NCBI RefSeq assembly: GCF_024437735.1
Contig: NZ_JANFQO010000001.1
Location: forward strand, 310,001-374,000
From: Tahibacter harae
GTDB lineage: Bacteria; Pseudomonadota; Gammaproteobacteria; Xanthomonadales; Rhodanobacteraceae
Direction: 5' to 3'
Length of the DNA stretch: 64,000 nucleotides
The translations under genes and the position numbers were made by a program. Of this stretch, positions 34,437-43,467 are shown piece by piece. The notes under the pieces are model-generated. The model ran no database searches. It saw nothing but the letters and a program-made list of their open reading frames with translations, and had not been told where the DNA came from. How positions within the stretch are numbered: the stretch's first letter is position 1; each line of letters begins with the position of its first letter.

Positions 34437-36296
34437 TCAGTTCTTGCCGCGGCGGCGCGCGCCGAAGCCGGCAAAACCGAGCGCAGCAATCACGATCAGC
34501 AGCGGCACCAGCAGGATGTTGATGAACTTCAGGCGGGTGCCCAGGGCCTCGATGTCGGCATCGAGCTTGCGCCGCACCTCGCGCAGTTCCTTGCGGATCT
34601 CGACCTTGCGCTTGAGGAAGTTGTCCAGTTCCTTCTTCTGCTCCGGCGACAGCACCATGGCCTGGTCCTGGCTCTTGGCGCTCTGCAGTTCGGTGAGCTT
34701 GCGCTCGGTCTCGCTCAGCTCGTTCTGCAGTTTCTGTTCGTGGCTGCGGAAGTTGTCGTCGGCCTCGCGCTTGAGTTCTTCCACGCGCGTGAACGGACGC
34801 TGCGAGGTGGCGCGGCCGCGAATGGAGATCAGGTCCGAATCGCCGGCCAGGTTGTCGACGGCATTGACCACCAGATCGCCGTTGTTGGCGAAGGCGTTCA
34901 GCACCTTCTGGCCGAAGAAGTTCTGCACCTGGGCCCAGAGCCGGTCGCTGAGGATGTCGGTATCGGCAAACAGCACTACCGCGTTCTTTTCCTTGGCCTC
35001 GGCCAGATGACCGGCGCCGCTGCGTTCCGGGAACGCGGTCTTGAACTGGCCTTCCAGGCGCGCGGCAAGCACGAAGGGCTGGCCGGTAGGCTTGAAATCC
35101 TGCAGCAGCGCGCTGGGATCGCTGAGGAACTTGAGGCGCTCGGCCGGCACGCTCATGGACTGGTCGCTGGACTGGATCAGCGCGACCAGCTTGGAAGGGC
35201 TGTCCTTGGCCAGCTCGAAATAGCCGACCGTGGACATGTTCACCGATTCCAGATTCGCCGTGATCACGTCGTCGCGGCTGAGATCCTTGTGGGTGAAGCC
35301 CAGTATTCCCGGATGGCGCACCGGCGGCGCGTTCGGCGCAATGCTGATCTGCAGTGCGTGGGCGCGGTCCAGCACCACCTTGTCCTTGGCGTAGTCCACG
35401 CCCCAGGCCTTGAACAGCTTGGCCAGATCCGAAGACTTGTCGGCGAACATGGCCGCCTGCGGGTTCTCCGGATCGGCGCCGGACTGATCCTGCTCGGCAT
35501 TGGGATCGACGAACACCAGCAGATGGCCGCCGCGCAGCACGAACTGGTCCAGCGCATAAAGCGCGTCGTCGCTGAGTTCCTTGGGATGCACCAGCACGGC
35601 GACGTTGACGTCCTTGCCGATCTCCTTGAGCTGGGTCGGATTGGTCTCGCGCACGTCGAACAGCTGCGACAGCTGCGAATACACCGCCCAGGGCTCGCGC
35701 ATCTGGCGCGTGGCCTGGTCGAAGCCCATGCTCATGGGCAGGCTGCTGATGAAGGTGACGGCGGGCTTCTTCACCACGGTGAGATCGTGGATCAGCTTGG
35801 CCACGTCATATTCGAGGAAGGTTTCTTTCTCCGGCTGGAAGAACGGAATCACCGCCGTGCCGTTGGTGGAATTGGTGCCGGCCAGGCCGAAATAAGCTTT
35901 CTCGCCGGCGGCGCTGATGGGCACGGCCTGCAGGCCGTAGCCGGCGGCGGCATCCTCCTCCTCGGAGAACGGCAGCGGGTCGATCACGCTGAGCTTGATC
36001 TTGCCGTTGGCGCGGGCGGCCATTTCCTCCAGCAGCTCGCGCACGCGCAGGTAGTAGGTGCGCAGCTGCGGGATGTCCTCGGTGGATTTGTCCGAGTAGT
36101 AAAGGTACAGGTTGATCGGCTCGTCCAGCTTGCCGAGGATGTTCCTGGTACCGTCGGACAAGGTATACAGGTTGCTTTGGGTAAGGTCCACGCGCGCGCC
36201 GCGGAACAGCACGTTGCTGATCAGCACGACGGCGACGAAGAGGACGGCGAGGATCAGCAGCGCGCTGCCGGTCAAGGTCTTGCGGTTGAATGCCAT
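34437..36296 (-). CDS. GldG family ABC-transporter auxiliary protein
   Basis: 619 residues. N-terminal membrane helix (about 10-32), an extracytoplasmic GldG-type domain (VDLTQSNLYTLSDGTRNILG is the classic opening; VFVDPNAEQDQ near 265), a coiled-coil-like charged region (about 500-590, QKLQNELSETERKLTELQ) and a C-terminal membrane helix (about 592-612, FINILLVPLLIVIAALGFAG) followed by a basic tail. GldG-like proteins form complexes with an ABC-2 type ATPase and permease; in Bacteroidetes this complex serves gliding, in proteobacteria its substrate is unknown. It starts 13 bases after the permease gene. Confidence 0.85.
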   Translation of the reverse strand: MAFNRKTLTGSALLILAVLFVAVVLISNVLFRGARVDLTQSNLYTLSDGTRNILGKLDEPINLYLYYSDKSTEDIPQLRTYYLRVRELLEEMAARANGKIKLSVIDPLPFSEEEDAAAGYGLQAVPISAAGEKAYFGLAGTNSTNGTAVIPFFQPEKETFLEYDVAKLIHDLTVVKKPAVTFISSLPMSMGFDQATRQMREPWAVYSQLSQLFDVRETNPTQLKEIGKDVNVAVLVHPKELSDDALYALDQFVLRGGHLLVFVDPNAEQDQSGADPENPQAAMFADKSSDLAKLFKAWGVDYAKDKVVLDRAHALQISIAPNAPPVRHPGILGFTHKDLSRDDVITANLESVNMSTVGYFELAKDSPSKLVALIQSSDQSMSVPAERLKFLSDPSALLQDFKPTGQPFVLAARLEGQFKTAFPERSGAGHLAEAKEKNAVVLFADTDILSDRLWAQVQNFFGQKVLNAFANNGDLVVNAVDNLAGDSDLISIRGRATSQRPFTRVEELKREADDNFRSHEQKLQNELSETERKLTELQSAKSQDQAMVLSPEQKKELDNFLKRKVEIRKELREVRRKLDADIEALGTRLKFINILLVPLLIVIAALGFAGFGARRRGKN

Positions 36297-36309
36297 GGCG
36301 GGTCGCTCC

Positions 36310-37044
36310 TCAGTCGGCCTTCTTCAGATCGATCACGATGGCCGTGGCGTACAGCCACACGCCGATCGCCAGCGCGAAATAGATCAGGTCGCGCAGATCG
36401 ACCACGCCTTTGGAAATGGCCTGGAAATGGGCGAACAGGCTCAGGCCCGCAATCGCATCGACCACGCCCTGGGGCAGGAACGACTGGAAGAAGCCCAGCA
36501 CCAGCGGGAAGCCGGCCAGCAGCAGCAGGAAGCAGATCACCACGGTGAGGATGAAGGCGACCACCTGGTTGCGCGTGGCGGCCGAGAGGCAGGAACCGAT
36601 GGCGAGGAAGGCGCCGGCCATGAGCAGGCTGCCCAGGTAGCTCGCGACAATGACGCCGTTGTCGGGATCGCCGAGGTAGTTGACCGTGATCCAGATGGGG
36701 AAGGTCAGCGCCAGCGCAATCGCAATGAAGGCCCAGGCGGCGAGGAACTTGGCCAGCACTGCCTGCCACATGGTGATGGGCAGGGTCAGCAGCAGTTCTA
36801 TGGTGCCGCTCTTGCGCTCCTCGGCCCACAGCCGCATGGCGATGGCCGGTACCAGGAACAGGTACAGCCAGGGATGGAAGCTGAAGAAGGGCTGCAGGTC
36901 GGCCTGGCCGCGCTCGTAGAAGCCGCCGAAATAGAACGTCATCGCACCAGCCAGGATCAGGAAGATGACGATGAAGACGTAGGCGACCGGCGTGGCGAAA
37001 TAGCTCGCCAGCTCGCGCCGGAATACGGTGCTGACCGGGCTCAT
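36310..37044 (-). CDS. ABC-2 type permease (GldF-like)
   Basis: 244 residues with six predicted membrane helices, starting with FRRELASYFATPVAYVFIVIF. AEERKSGTIELLLTLPIT between helices 2 and 3 is the conserved coupling segment of ABC-2 permeases next to NosY/GldF-like proteins. The start codon overlaps the ATPase stop by four bases (ATGA), so the two are translationally coupled. Confidence 0.88.
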   Translation of the reverse strand: MSPVSTVFRRELASYFATPVAYVFIVIFLILAGAMTFYFGGFYERGQADLQPFFSFHPWLYLFLVPAIAMRLWAEERKSGTIELLLTLPITMWQAVLAKFLAAWAFIAIALALTFPIWITVNYLGDPDNGVIVASYLGSLLMAGAFLAIGSCLSAATRNQVVAFILTVVICFLLLLAGFPLVLGFFQSFLPQGVVDAIAGLSLFAHFQAISKGVVDLRDLIYFALAIGVWLYATAIVIDLKKAD

Positions 37045-37994
37045 GCGCGGGCCTCCTTGGCGTGCGGCAGGGTAATGGCGCGGAACACCTCGTCGAGGCG
37101 GCCGGCTTCCAGCTGCAGTTCGCTGACGGCGATGTTCTGCGACTTCAGCACTTCGCTGATCGCGGTGAAGATGGCGCGGCCCTTCTTGGGGAAGGCGGTG
37201 ATGCGGTGATCCTGCGGGTCGATCTCGATGCTGTCGATATCGGCGACCCGGGCCAGCGCCTCGCGCGCGGCGCCGGTGTTGTGCGCGGTCAGCGACACGG
37301 CGCCGTGATAGCGCGAGCGGGCTTCCAGTTCGGCCGGGGTGGCGTCGGCCAGCAGCTTGCCGCCGGCGATGACCACGGCGCGGGTGCAGACCGCGTGCAC
37401 TTCTTCGAGGATATGAGTGGAGATGATGATGATCTTGTCCGGCGCCATCGCATTGATGAGGCTGCGCACCTCGTGCTTCTGGTTCGGATCCAGGCCGTCG
37501 GTGGGCTCGTCCAGGATCAGCGCGGGCGGATCGTGCAATATGGCCTGGGCCAGGCCTACGCGGCGCTTGAAGCCCTTGGACAAGGTATCTATGGACTGGC
37601 CCAGCACGCCTTCCAGCTGCAGCCGGCCGATCACGTCGTCGATGCGCTGCTTGCGCCGCTCGCCGGCGAGGCCGCGCACGTCGGCAATGAATTCGAGGAA
37701 GCTGCGCGGCGTCATCTCGCCGTAGCTGGGCGCGCCTTCGGGCAGGTAGCCCAGCGCGCGCTTGGCCTCGATGGGCTGGCTTTCCACGTCATGGCCGCAG
37801 ACTTTCGCGCTGCCGGCGGTGGGCGCGAGAAAGCCGGCGATCATCTTCATCGTGGTGGATTTGCCGGCGCCGTTGGGGCCGAGGAAGCCGAGCACCTGGC
37901 CAGGCTCGACCTTGAACGAAATGCCGTCGACGGCAGTGAAGCTGCCGTAGCGTTTCGTCAGTTGCGAAGTTTCTATCATCGTCCTGTCACTCAT
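37041..37994 (-). CDS. ABC transporter ATP-binding protein (GldA-like)
   Basis: 317 residues from ATG 37994 (MSDRTMIETSQL); ATG 37979 is an alternative and neither has a strong ribosome site. Walker A GPNGAGKST (39-47), signature LSKGFKRRVGLAQAIL, Walker B ALILDEPTDGLDPNQ and the H-loop ISTHILEEV are complete. The C-terminal 90 residues form the extra domain seen in GldA/NatA-type ATPases. First gene of an operon with permease, GldG-like and DUF4340 proteins. Confidence 0.9.
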   Translation of the reverse strand: MSDRTMIETSQLTKRYGSFTAVDGISFKVEPGQVLGFLGPNGAGKSTTMKMIAGFLAPTAGSAKVCGHDVESQPIEAKRALGYLPEGAPSYGEMTPRSFLEFIADVRGLAGERRKQRIDDVIGRLQLEGVLGQSIDTLSKGFKRRVGLAQAILHDPPALILDEPTDGLDPNQKHEVRSLINAMAPDKIIIISTHILEEVHAVCTRAVVIAGGKLLADATPAELEARSRYHGAVSLTAHNTGAAREALARVADIDSIEIDPQDHRITAFPKKGRAIFTAISEVLKSQNIAVSELQLEAGRLDEVFRAITLPHAKEARA

Positions 37995-38311
37995 GAATTC
38001 CAGTGCAAGCCGCTCCCCGGCCACGCGCTGCTGCGCGGACGAGCGGAACGACGATGGATTTTCCGGCGCGGATCACCAGGCCGGCATGCGCTCGCGGCAG
38101 GCGGAGCGCGTCGGAATGTACCGCAAAGTTAAAAGAAAGTTCCCGCCCGCCGCATTGTGCCGGACACAAAGGAATCTCTGGATTTGAGTAGCCGAGCCTC
38201 CGCGTCAAACAGCGGCCGGCCCCGGCGTAGCGGAGGCGGGGCTGCCGCACTGGCCCCGCGAGATCAGGAGAACAAGCCGCGGCAGCGCGGCGCTTGTCCG
38301 GCCGCACAAAG
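37995..38311. other. Promoter region of the Gld-type ABC operon
   Basis: About 320 bases upstream of the ATPase gene, ending at the terminator of the SRPBCC gene. An AT-rich patch on the minus strand around 38120-38140 (CTTTCTTTTAACTTTGC) is the likely promoter site. No gene supported. Confidence 0.45.
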
Positions 38312-38339
38312 AAAAAGCCCCCGCAATGCGGGGGCTTTT
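38312..38339 (-). terminator. Rho-independent terminator of the SRPBCC gene (could act in both directions)
   Basis: A 12-bp stem (AAAAGCCCCCGC with GCGGGGGCTTTT) around an AAT loop lies 21 bases after the stop at 38360. T runs exist on both strands, five on the minus strand. Confidence 0.93.
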
Positions 38340-38359
38340 CGTGCAGCGCAGCTGCAGAC

Positions 38360-39601
38360 TCAGTGCTGGCCGGAGGCCGCCGCCGGAGTCGCGGCCGGAT
38401 CCGTCGCCGCCGGCGGTGCCGGGGCCGGTTCGTTGGCGACTACGTTGTCGGTGATCGGCAGGTAGACCTTGAACTGCTGCTCGTCGACGGCAGTGGTGGC
38501 CGGATCGGTCAGCGGCAGGTCGAAGTAGCGGTTGGTGCTGTCGTTGAAGCGATAGCCCATCGACATGGCATAGGCCTTGAGCGCCAGGCGCATCAGCGGC
38601 AGGCCGGCCGGGCTGCCCACCCAGGTGGTGACCAGGGCCTTGCCGGTATAGCCGGTGCGCGCGACCACATTGCCGGAGACCACCAGGTTGCCCTTGCGGT
38701 CGTACTGGCCCGGGACCGGTGCCGGCGGCTCGGCTTCCTCGGCATTCTGTTCAGCCAGGCTGGGCGGCTGCGCCGGACCGATGACGAAGTCCTTGCCGTC
38801 GATCTTGATGTTGGGGCTGCTGACCGGCTGGGCCACTTCAAACACGTAGTTCTCGTCGCCCCACTCCACCGTGATGGTCTGGCGCGGGCCGGCGGCGGTG
38901 AGGTTGTTCTTCTTCATCACGGCCTGGATTTCTTCCATGGCCTTGACGGTGGCGGCGTCGACTTCGTCCAGGCTGCGCGGCGCGGTCGTGGCGACGACCA
39001 GCTGCGGCTGCGCCGGCACATCGGCGATGAAGATTTCGGTCTGGGTGTAGTCGACGTTGGGAATCGACGCCATCTGCTGCTGCAGGCTGGCCAGGTTGAG
39101 CTGGATCTGGGTAGCCGGGTCGCCGTTGATATAGAGACCGGAATAGCGCGCGATCAGATCCCAGCCGTAGTCCACGTCATAGGCCCAGGTCACCTTGGTG
39201 ATGCGGCCGTTCTTCTGCGGCTCCAGGCTGATGGTGTAGCGCTTGTTCTCGCCCTTCCACGGACCGTCGACCTTCCAGACGATAGTCTTGTCCTGGTCCT
39301 TCTCGACCACTTCGTAGCTGCCGTTGCCCGGATTGGGCTTGCTGCTGGTCCAGCTGATCTTGGCGCCCTTGCCCGAGCCCGGGCCTTCCAGGGCGAACTT
39401 GGCCTGGCTGTCCATCATCCGCACCGAACCCCATTCAGGGAAGCGGCGGAAATTGCTCAGCATGTCGTCGATGTGGCGCAGGTTGTGGCTGATGTCCACG
39501 GACCGTTCGATGTGGCCCGACGACGGCAGCGCCAGCCCCACTACGACGGCCAGCGCGAACACGATGATCGCGGCCACAATGAACTCAAGAATACGCGTCA
39601 T
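38360..39601 (-). CDS. Membrane-anchored SRPBCC (polyketide cyclase-like) protein
   Basis: 413 residues. One N-terminal membrane helix (about 5-26). It is followed by an SRPBCC/START-like domain (about 30-190): GHIERSVDISHNLRHIDDML, then FRRFPEWGSVRMMD, GKGAKISWTSSKP, YTISLEPQKNGRITKVTW. This N-terminal pattern is common in proteobacterial polyketide-cyclase-like membrane proteins. The C-terminal half (about 200-390) resembles a GyrI-like effector-binding domain only weakly. The tail is Ala/Pro-rich. Such proteins probably bind a hydrophobic ligand in the periplasm; no ligand is known. Single-gene unit with its own terminator. Confidence 0.72.
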   Translation of the reverse strand: MTRILEFIVAAIIVFALAVVVGLALPSSGHIERSVDISHNLRHIDDMLSNFRRFPEWGSVRMMDSQAKFALEGPGSGKGAKISWTSSKPNPGNGSYEVVEKDQDKTIVWKVDGPWKGENKRYTISLEPQKNGRITKVTWAYDVDYGWDLIARYSGLYINGDPATQIQLNLASLQQQMASIPNVDYTQTEIFIADVPAQPQLVVATTAPRSLDEVDAATVKAMEEIQAVMKKNNLTAAGPRQTITVEWGDENYVFEVAQPVSSPNIKIDGKDFVIGPAQPPSLAEQNAEEAEPPAPVPGQYDRKGNLVVSGNVVARTGYTGKALVTTWVGSPAGLPLMRLALKAYAMSMGYRFNDSTNRYFDLPLTDPATTAVDEQQFKVYLPITDNVVANEPAPAPPAATDPAATPAAASGQH

Positions 39602-39928
39602 TCCAGGTGTCTCCAGGACTATTCCGCCGGGCGGTCACGAAGCCGCCGCCTATCGCAGGGTAGAAACGGCCGATGCCCGGTGCACGCCCAAGCGCGACGC
39701 AGACCGGAATCGCCGAGTCGCGCATGGTACTTGCTCCGGATCACGATGGCTATTACCTGAATTGCAGTAACAAACCATCTTGACGAACCGGTGCGTGATC
39801 GGCGTCGCGGATGTAATTCCTTGTAACAACAGCAGCTTGGACGGGCACGGCAAAACCGCCGCCGGAGCCGGCGCAGGCATGCCCGGAGGTCCGGCCCGCA
39901 AGCAGCGCAACGCCGCCGCCGCGGCCGT
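39602..39928. other. 327-bp gap upstream of the SRPBCC gene
   Basis: No gene supported. An AT-rich patch at about 39750-39790 on the minus strand is the most likely promoter of the SRPBCC gene. I see no repeat or terminator for the response-regulator gene ending at 39929. Confidence 0.45.
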
Positions 39929-40570
39929 TCAGACTATGCCCAGCTCGAAGGCCTTGAGCACCGCCCGGGTGCGGTCGCGCACGCCGAGCTTGGAAAGAAT
40001 GTTGGAGACGTGGTTCTTGACGGTTCCCTCCGCCACGCCCAGGGAATTGGCAATCTCCTTGTTACTGTAGCCGCTGGCCATCAGCCGCAGAATCTCGGTC
40101 TCGCGGTCGGTCAGCGGATCGGGCCGGTCCAGGCTGACGAAATCGTTCTGCATGCGCTCCAGCCCGGAGTACAGCCGCTGGGTCGCGACCGGCACCACCT
40201 GGGAGCCGCCGGCGGCGACGGTCTTGACCGCGTTGACGAGCTGGTCCAGCGACACATCCTTGAGCATGTAGCCGCGCGCGCCGGCCTTGAGCCCGGCCAG
40301 CACCAGCTGGTCGTCGTCGAAGGTGGTCAGGATGATGGTCGCCGGCAGCTGGTTGGCCTGGGCCAGGGCGTTGAGCACGTCGATGCCGCTCATGCCGGGC
40401 ATGCGCAGGTCCAGCAGCACCACGTCGGGCTTCTTCTGCGGGATCAGTTCTACCGCCTGGGCGCCATCGGCGGCCTCGGCAATGACCCGGATATCGTCGG
40501 AAAGCTCAAGCAGGCTGCGGATGCCCTGGCGTACCAGGGTCTGATCGTCCACCAGCAGGACTGAAATCAT
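39929..40570 (-). CDS. NarL/FixJ-type response regulator
   Basis: 213 residues. Receiver domain about 1-120 with acidic pair Asp8-Asp9, phosphoacceptor Asp54 (VVLLDLRMPG), Thr in IILTTFDDD and Lys in YMLKDVS. LuxR-type helix-turn-helix about 148-210: LTDRETEILRLMASGYSNKE, then LGVAEGTVKNHVSNILSKLG. Start ATG 40570 overlaps the kinase stop by four bases (ATGA), so both are coupled. Targets unknown; the LiaR/DesR subgroup often responds to envelope or membrane-fluidity signals. Confidence 0.93.
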   Translation of the reverse strand: MISVLLVDDQTLVRQGIRSLLELSDDIRVIAEAADGAQAVELIPQKKPDVVLLDLRMPGMSGIDVLNALAQANQLPATIILTTFDDDQLVLAGLKAGARGYMLKDVSLDQLVNAVKTVAAGGSQVVPVATQRLYSGLERMQNDFVSLDRPDPLTDRETEILRLMASGYSNKEIANSLGVAEGTVKNHVSNILSKLGVRDRTRAVLKAFELGIV

Positions 40571-41733
40571 GCAGTTGTCTCCAAGGGCAGCCAGGCATCC
40601 AGGGCGAAGCCCCGGTCCCGCGCCGTAGTGATGTGCAGACGGCCGCCGAACTGGGCCAGGCGCTCGCGCATGCCGGCCAGGCCGTTGCCGGGGTTGAGAT
40701 TCTCGCTGCCGCGCCCGTCGTCGCGGGCGTGCACCACGACTTCGTTGCCGATCTGCTCGAAACGCAGCCAGAGGGTACGCGCGCCGGAATGGCGCACCGT
40801 GTTGGTGATGATTTCCTGGGCGCAGCGCAGCAGCACATGCGCCCGGTGCGGGTCTTCCACCGCGAAGCGCTGCGGCAGCTCCAGGCGGATATCCAGGTTG
40901 GGCACGCCTTCGATCAGGGTATTGAGCGCCTGGGTCAGGTCTATGCTGTCGTTGTCGCGCATCTGGCTGACCACTTCGCGCACGTCGGTCAGCAGCAGCT
41001 TGGCCACCGACTGGGCTTTGCGCACGTGTTCCTGCGCCGGCTGCTGCACCAGGTGGCTGGCCACTTCCAGGTTCAGGCTGAGCGCGGTCAGGTGGTGGCC
41101 GACCAGGTCGTGCAGTTCGCGCGCAATGCGCAGGCGTTCGGAAATGCGGCTGGATTCGGCCAGCAGCGCGCGCGTGGCGCGCAGCTCGGAATTGAGCCGG
41201 CGCTGCTCGTCGCGCGCCTCGCCCTGCTGCTTGGCGATCAGCGAGATGAAGAACACCAGCGCGGTGATGCCCAGGTACAGGCTGGACTGCATGATGGCCA
41301 GGCCCAGGGTGAAGCCCGGATAGCTCGCGATCACCGGCACCTGGATGTAGTTCTGCACCACCATGCAGATCAGCGCCACTTTCAGCGGCATCAGCCAGGG
41401 CAGCAGCATGGCCAGGATCACCAGCAGGTAGGCGCTGAGGCCGCTCTGGCTGTACCAGCCTATGGCGATGGCCAGGCCGACCAGCACCGCCAGCAGCACG
41501 ATCTTCAGCGGCACGAAGCGGCGGCTGCCGAGCTTCAGCAGCAGCAGCCAGAACACCAGGCCGAACACGGCATAGCTGATGATCCAGGCCCACAGATGCC
41601 ACAGCGGCCGCTGGTATTCGGTGAATTCCGCGACCAGGCCGTCGTAGCGCAGCAGCGGCATGCCCACCGAGAGATAGGTGAACAGCCCGGCGTAGCGCAT
41701 CAGGCGGATGTGGTTGATCTGGGTTATCTGCAT
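40567..41733 (-). CDS. Sensor histidine kinase (HisKA_3, DesK/LiaS type)
   Basis: 388 residues from ATG 41733. Five or six membrane helices occupy residues about 10-165 with almost no extracytoplasmic loops, so it probably senses within the membrane. A short coiled coil leads to the dimerisation/phosphoacceptor helix RIARELHDLVGHHLTALSLN (His near 207) and a HATPase_c domain with NTVRHSGA (N box), DDGRGS (G1) and GNGLAGMRERL (G2). Partner of the response regulator coded directly downstream. The architecture resembles DesK, a membrane-thickness sensor; the actual signal is unknown. Confidence 0.92.
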   Translation of the reverse strand: MQITQINHIRLMRYAGLFTYLSVGMPLLRYDGLVAEFTEYQRPLWHLWAWIISYAVFGLVFWLLLLKLGSRRFVPLKIVLLAVLVGLAIAIGWYSQSGLSAYLLVILAMLLPWLMPLKVALICMVVQNYIQVPVIASYPGFTLGLAIMQSSLYLGITALVFFISLIAKQQGEARDEQRRLNSELRATRALLAESSRISERLRIARELHDLVGHHLTALSLNLEVASHLVQQPAQEHVRKAQSVAKLLLTDVREVVSQMRDNDSIDLTQALNTLIEGVPNLDIRLELPQRFAVEDPHRAHVLLRCAQEIITNTVRHSGARTLWLRFEQIGNEVVVHARDDGRGSENLNPGNGLAGMRERLAQFGGRLHITTARDRGFALDAWLPLETTA

Positions 41734-42032
41734 GGCCGCAATGATAGGCGCGGCGCGGCCGCGGCGTACCTGTCCGAAGTCATCGCAATGCAGCAAAGGC
41801 GTTTCCGTCCGGATTGCCGCGCCGCGGCCGGCCCGGACCGGCGCCCAAAAAGTGGACCGCGACGGGGCCGCTGCCGGACCGGTTTGTACTTACCAATCCT
41901 TAACATACCTGCCTTCTCCCCGCCTGCGAACTTCCCGCGCTGCGTCATGGCTACCGCCCCGGCTGCATGCGATACTTGCCCAATCCGTGGGCGCCTTCGG
42001 TAGGCCGCCCCGCAATACCGCTGGAGCAACGA

Positions 42033-42647
42033 ATGGCCATCGCCATCCGCGACGTGCGCGAGCACGAGCTGGATTCCGTCCTCGCCCTCAACAACGCCGC
42101 CGGCCCTACCATCCTTGCCCTGGATTCGACCCGAATCCGCTGGTTTTTCGACAATGCCGACTATTTCCGCGTCGCCGACGTCGACGGCCACATCGCCGGC
42201 TTCCTCATGGCCATGCGCGAAGCCAGCGACTACGACAGTCCGAACTACCGCTGGTTCTGCGAGCGCTACGCGAATTTCGTCTACATAGACCGCATCGTCG
42301 TGGCCAAGCCCTACCGCGGCCTGGGCCTGGGCCGGGTGTTCTACGCCGATGCCACCAGCTTCGCCGAGGTGCGCGTGCCGGTGCTGTCCTGCGAGGTGTT
42401 CCTGGAGCCGCGCGACGATGTCTCGGTGCTGTTCCACGGCACCTACGGCTTCCAGGAAGTGGGCCAGCAGATCATGCCGGGCCTGAGCCGCCGCGTGAGC
42501 CTGCTGGCCAAGCAGCTGCCCAGCTACGAGTTCGTGCGCAGCACCTACCTGGAAGGCCCCACCGGCCAGTTGCCCAACCAGCCCTGGCTGGCCCAGCGCA
42601 AGCGCAGCGGCCCGCCCACGCCGCGCCGCGCCGCCGGAGGACTCTGA
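42033..42647 (+). CDS. GNAT acetyltransferase preceding minC
   Basis: 204 residues; CTGGAG lies 6 bases before ATG 42033. GNAT features: IRDVREHELDSVLALNN at the start, FVYIDRIVVAKPYRGLGLGR (acetyl-CoA loop R-G-L-G-L-G) and a long C-terminal tail. Substrate unknown. Only four bases separate it from minC, so it is probably the first gene of the min operon transcript; the promoter lies in the 299-base divergent region shared with the histidine-kinase gene. Confidence 0.87.
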   Translation: MAIAIRDVREHELDSVLALNNAAGPTILALDSTRIRWFFDNADYFRVADVDGHIAGFLMAMREASDYDSPNYRWFCERYANFVYIDRIVVAKPYRGLGLGRVFYADATSFAEVRVPVLSCEVFLEPRDDVSVLFHGTYGFQEVGQQIMPGLSRRVSLLAKQLPSYEFVRSTYLEGPTGQLPNQPWLAQRKRSGPPTPRRAAGGL

Positions 42648-42651
42648 TCCC

Positions 42652-43428
42652 ATGGCGCGCCCCCTGCCCAGCTTCGAACCGGTGGGCGAACTGAAGTTCG
42701 GCCAGGTCGGCATCGCCAACCTGCGCCTGAAGAGCCTGGACGAGGCCGCCCTGGCCCAGGAACTCCGCAACAAGCTGGAAACCGCGCCGCAGCTGTTCCG
42801 CCGTGCGCCGGTGGTGCTGGATCTCAGCCACCTGCCGCAGCTGCCGGACGAGGCCACCGTGCGCTCGGTGCTCGCCGTGATCCGCTCCAGCGGCATGCTG
42901 CCGGTGGGCCTGGCCTACGGCACCAGCGAGAACGAAGCCCTGGCCGTGGCGCTGGATCTTCCACTGTTTGCCAAATTCCGCGCCGCCTACGAGAGCGCCG
43001 CCGGCGCGATCGAGGCCGCACCGCCCGCCGCCGCCGCGCCGGAACCGCCGGCCCGCGCCACCCCGCCGCCGCCCAGCGCCCAGCGCGGCCCGGCCAGCCT
43101 GCTGCAGACGCTGCCGGTGCGCTCGGGCCAGCAGGTCTACGCCCGCGGCACCGACCTGGTCATCACGGCCATGGTCGGCAACGGCGCGGAGGTGATCGCC
43201 GACGGCTCGGTGCATGTGTACGCGGCGCTGCGCGGCAAGGCCATCGCCGGCGCCCAGGGCGACGCCAGCGCGCGCATCTACTGCCAGGATTTCCAGGCCG
43301 AGCTGGTTTCCATCGCCGGCCACTACCGCGTATTCGAAGACATCCCGGCGGACCTGCGCGGCAAGCCCGTGCAGGTCTGGCTGGAGGGGGAAAAGCTGCT
43401 GCTGGCCAGGCTCGGCCCGCAGCAATAA
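42652..43428 (+). CDS. minC: Septum site-determining protein MinC
   Basis: 258 residues. The N-terminal FtsZ-inhibiting domain (about 1-115) contains the beta-alpha pattern VVLDLSHLPQLPDEATVRSV. An Ala/Pro-rich linker (about 123-148) leads to the C-terminal beta-helix that binds MinD: RSGQQVYARGTDLVITAMVG, NGAEVIADGSVHVYAALRG, ARIYCQDFQAELVSIAG. The RSGQ and G-x-E-V-x-A-D-G-x-x-H-V-Y-G/A motifs are diagnostic. It blocks Z-ring formation near the poles together with MinD. Downstream minD starts 39 bases later. Confidence 0.95.
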   Translation: MARPLPSFEPVGELKFGQVGIANLRLKSLDEAALAQELRNKLETAPQLFRRAPVVLDLSHLPQLPDEATVRSVLAVIRSSGMLPVGLAYGTSENEALAVALDLPLFAKFRAAYESAAGAIEAAPPAAAAPEPPARATPPPPSAQRGPASLLQTLPVRSGQQVYARGTDLVITAMVGNGAEVIADGSVHVYAALRGKAIAGAQGDASARIYCQDFQAELVSIAGHYRVFEDIPADLRGKPVQVWLEGEKLLLARLGPQQ

Positions 43429-43467
43429 ATAAGCAAAAAGAGCCAAAGTGGAATTGGAGAGAGCAAC

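Noticed and set aside
33173-36548. Long plus-strand frames opposite the Gld-type operon
   Set aside because: Gly/Leu/Gln/Arg-rich translations without domains. The minus-strand genes have clear families, overlaps and a terminator.
38110-38145. GGAACTTTC followed by GGTACAT on the minus strand, resembling an extracytoplasmic-stress sigma promoter before the Gld-type operon
   Set aside because: Only the -35-like part fits; spacing and -10 do not match a sigma-E consensus well enough to report.
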